Below, one piece after another: positions 6,676 through 7,616 of a stretch of DNA of 7,616 nt. The position numbers and the translations under genes were made by a program. This DNA comes from Thermoanaerobaculia bacterium. GTDB taxonomy: Bacteria; Bacteroidota; Bacteroidia; Chitinophagales; Saprospiraceae. How positions within the stretch are numbered: the stretch's first letter is position 1; each line of letters starts with the position of its first letter. The stretch lies in the NCBI GenBank assembly GCA_023151335.1, contig JAKLJF010000229.1:1-7616 (forward strand). Direction: 5' to 3'. The notes under the pieces were generated by a model. It had not been told where the DNA came from. It did not search any database and worked only from the letters and a program-made list of their open reading frames with translations.

Positions 6676-6705
6676 GGAGCATGGCTGTTCACTTTAGCAT
6701 GCCCC
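6676..6705 (-). other. Candidate small stem-loop in the argD-argF' gap
   Basis: On the minus strand GGGGCATG (6705-6698) can pair with CATGCTCC (6683-6676), eight pairs including one G-U, around a 14-nt loop. It lies in the longest gap inside the arg cluster (6657-6755). No U-run follows it, so it is not an obvious terminator; it could be a processing or stability element, or chance. Confidence 0.25.
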
Positions 6706-6755
6706 TCTTTTCGGTGATAGATCGCTTTCAGTTTATGGTTATGGGAGGGCCGGAA

Positions 6756-7616
6756 TCAAAGCACTTGTTTGAACGCCCGCAGGAAATGCCCGGCTTCCCG
6801 GCGGGTAAGGGCCAGCGAAGGCAACAGGCGGATCACATTGGGCTTGGCCTCGCCGGTGAAAATACCCTTTTCGTACAAGAGCCGCTGGCGCACATCGGCT
6901 TTTTCCGGCGGTAATTCAATGCCGATAATCAGGCCATGGCCGCGCACCTCGGTTACGCCGCGCAGGGTGCGCAGTTCATCGGCCAGGTAGGCGCCCACGG
7001 CAGCGGCGTTTTCCATTAATCCTTCCCGTTCCATGACTTCCGCTACCGCCAGCGCCGCCGCGCAGGCCAGCGGATTGCCGCCAAACGTCGTACCGAGCAG
7101 GCCGTGAGCAGGCTGAATGTGCGGCGCGATCCAGGCGGCTGCCACGGGAAATCCGTTGCCCATGCCCTTGGCCGTCGTGTAAATGTCGGCCGAAACGCCG
7201 GCTCTGTCGTGCGAGAAAAACTGCCCGCTACGCCCGTAACCGCATTGGATGCCATCGGCAATAAAAACCGCCCCATAGCGGGTGCAGCCGGCGCGTATTT
7301 TTTGCAAAAAACCCTTTGTGGCCACGTGGATGCCGCCCACCCCCTGAATGCCCTCCACGATAACGGCCGCCAGCCCGGAACCCTCCTGCTGAAAACAAGC
7401 CATCAAAGCCGCCTCGTCGTTGAAAGGCAGAAAAAGAACGTTCTCCGTCTGGTTGACTGGCGCCACGATCCTGGGATTGTCCGTAGCGGCAACGGCCAGC
7501 GAGGTGCGGCCGTGAAAGGCTTTCCGGAAGGCAAGGACTTTTTTCCGTCCGGTGTGAAACGAGGCCAGTTTAAGGGCGTTTTCGTTGGCTTCGGCGCCGG
7601 AGTTGCACAAAAATAA
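6756..7616 (-). CDS. argD: N-acetyl/succinyl-ornithine aminotransferase, PLP class III (5' end outside window)
   Basis: The reading frame enters from the right edge (… Leu-Phe-Leu-Cys-Asn-Ser-Gly-Ala-Glu-Ala) and ends at TGA 6756; 286 residues are visible, the C-terminal three quarters of a roughly 380-residue family. It moves an amino group from glutamate to the N-acyl semialdehyde to give N-acylornithine. Visible features are the PLP-phosphate motif NSGAEANENALKLA, AFHGRT, the cofactor Asp in IADGIQCGYGRSG, the Schiff-base lysine in TTAKGMGNGFP, GTTFGGNPLACAA, and RGHGLIIGIEL near the end. The motif normally reads Asp-Glu-Val/Ile-Gln; here the Glu is Gly (GAT GGC). The TTG at 7610 is only an internal Leu codon and not the start. 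As the first visible gene of the cluster, with argF' next, it fits ArgD better than ornithine or GABA aminotransferase. Confidence 0.92.
   Translation of the reverse strand, partial: LFLCNSGAEANENALKLASFHTGRKKVLAFRKAFHGRTSLAVAATDNPRIVAPVNQTENVLFLPFNDEAALMACFQQEGSGLAAVIVEGIQGVGGIHVATKGFLQKIRAGCTRYGAVFIADGIQCGYGRSGQFFSHDRAGVSADIYTTAKGMGNGFPVAAAWIAPHIQPAHGLLGTTFGGNPLACAAALAVAEVMEREGLMENAAAVGAYLADELRTLRGVTEVRGHGLIIGIELPPEKADVRQRLLYEKGIFTGEAKPNVIRLLPSLALTRREAGHFLRAFKQVL

Overview
The window looks like a chromosomal segment of a GC-rich member of the Bacteroidota. Three things point there: a C-terminal type IX secretion (T9SS) sorting domain joined to FG-GAP/VCBS-like repeats, an argF' (N-acyl-ornithine carbamoyltransferase) close to the Bacteroides type, and weak or absent Shine-Dalgarno sequences. 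Finer placement (Saprospiria, Chitinophagia or Cytophagia-like) cannot be settled from this sequence.

Layout, left to right. (1) 2-175, plus strand: the last 57 codons of a GNAT-type acetyltransferase domain. (2) 176-286: a convergent intergenic gap almost filled by a long near-perfect inverted repeat (191-219 / 254-282). (3) 287-2312, minus strand: a secreted PHB-depolymerase/LpqC-like esterase with FG-GAP-like repeats and a T9SS sorting domain. It is broken near 2041-2046 by a frameshift that coincides with the loss of roughly 40-50 expected residues. (4) 2313-2501: an intergenic gap with a Bacteroidota-like -7 promoter box for the esterase. (5) 2502-7616, minus strand: a compact arginine-biosynthesis operon, read argD (5' end outside the window), argF', argB, argE-like, argH.

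The arg genes carry N-acylated intermediates through blocked-ornithine arginine synthesis. ArgB phosphorylates N-acylglutamate, ArgD makes N-acylornithine, ArgF' carbamoylates it to N-acylcitrulline, the ArgE-like peptidase removes the acyl group to give citrulline, and ArgH makes arginine after an ArgG step not seen here. The ArgF' residue known to separate acetyl- from succinyl-ornithine enzymes is Val92. This predicts the succinyl form of the pathway, as in Bacteroides fragilis. The main oddities are the broken esterase, the long intergenic inverted repeat, an 8-nt tandem repeat that multiplies out-of-frame ATGs at the argE start, and an Asp-Gly in place of the usual Asp-Glu in the ArgD cofactor motif. 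I found no mobile-element gene, CRISPR array, RNA gene or wholly new system.
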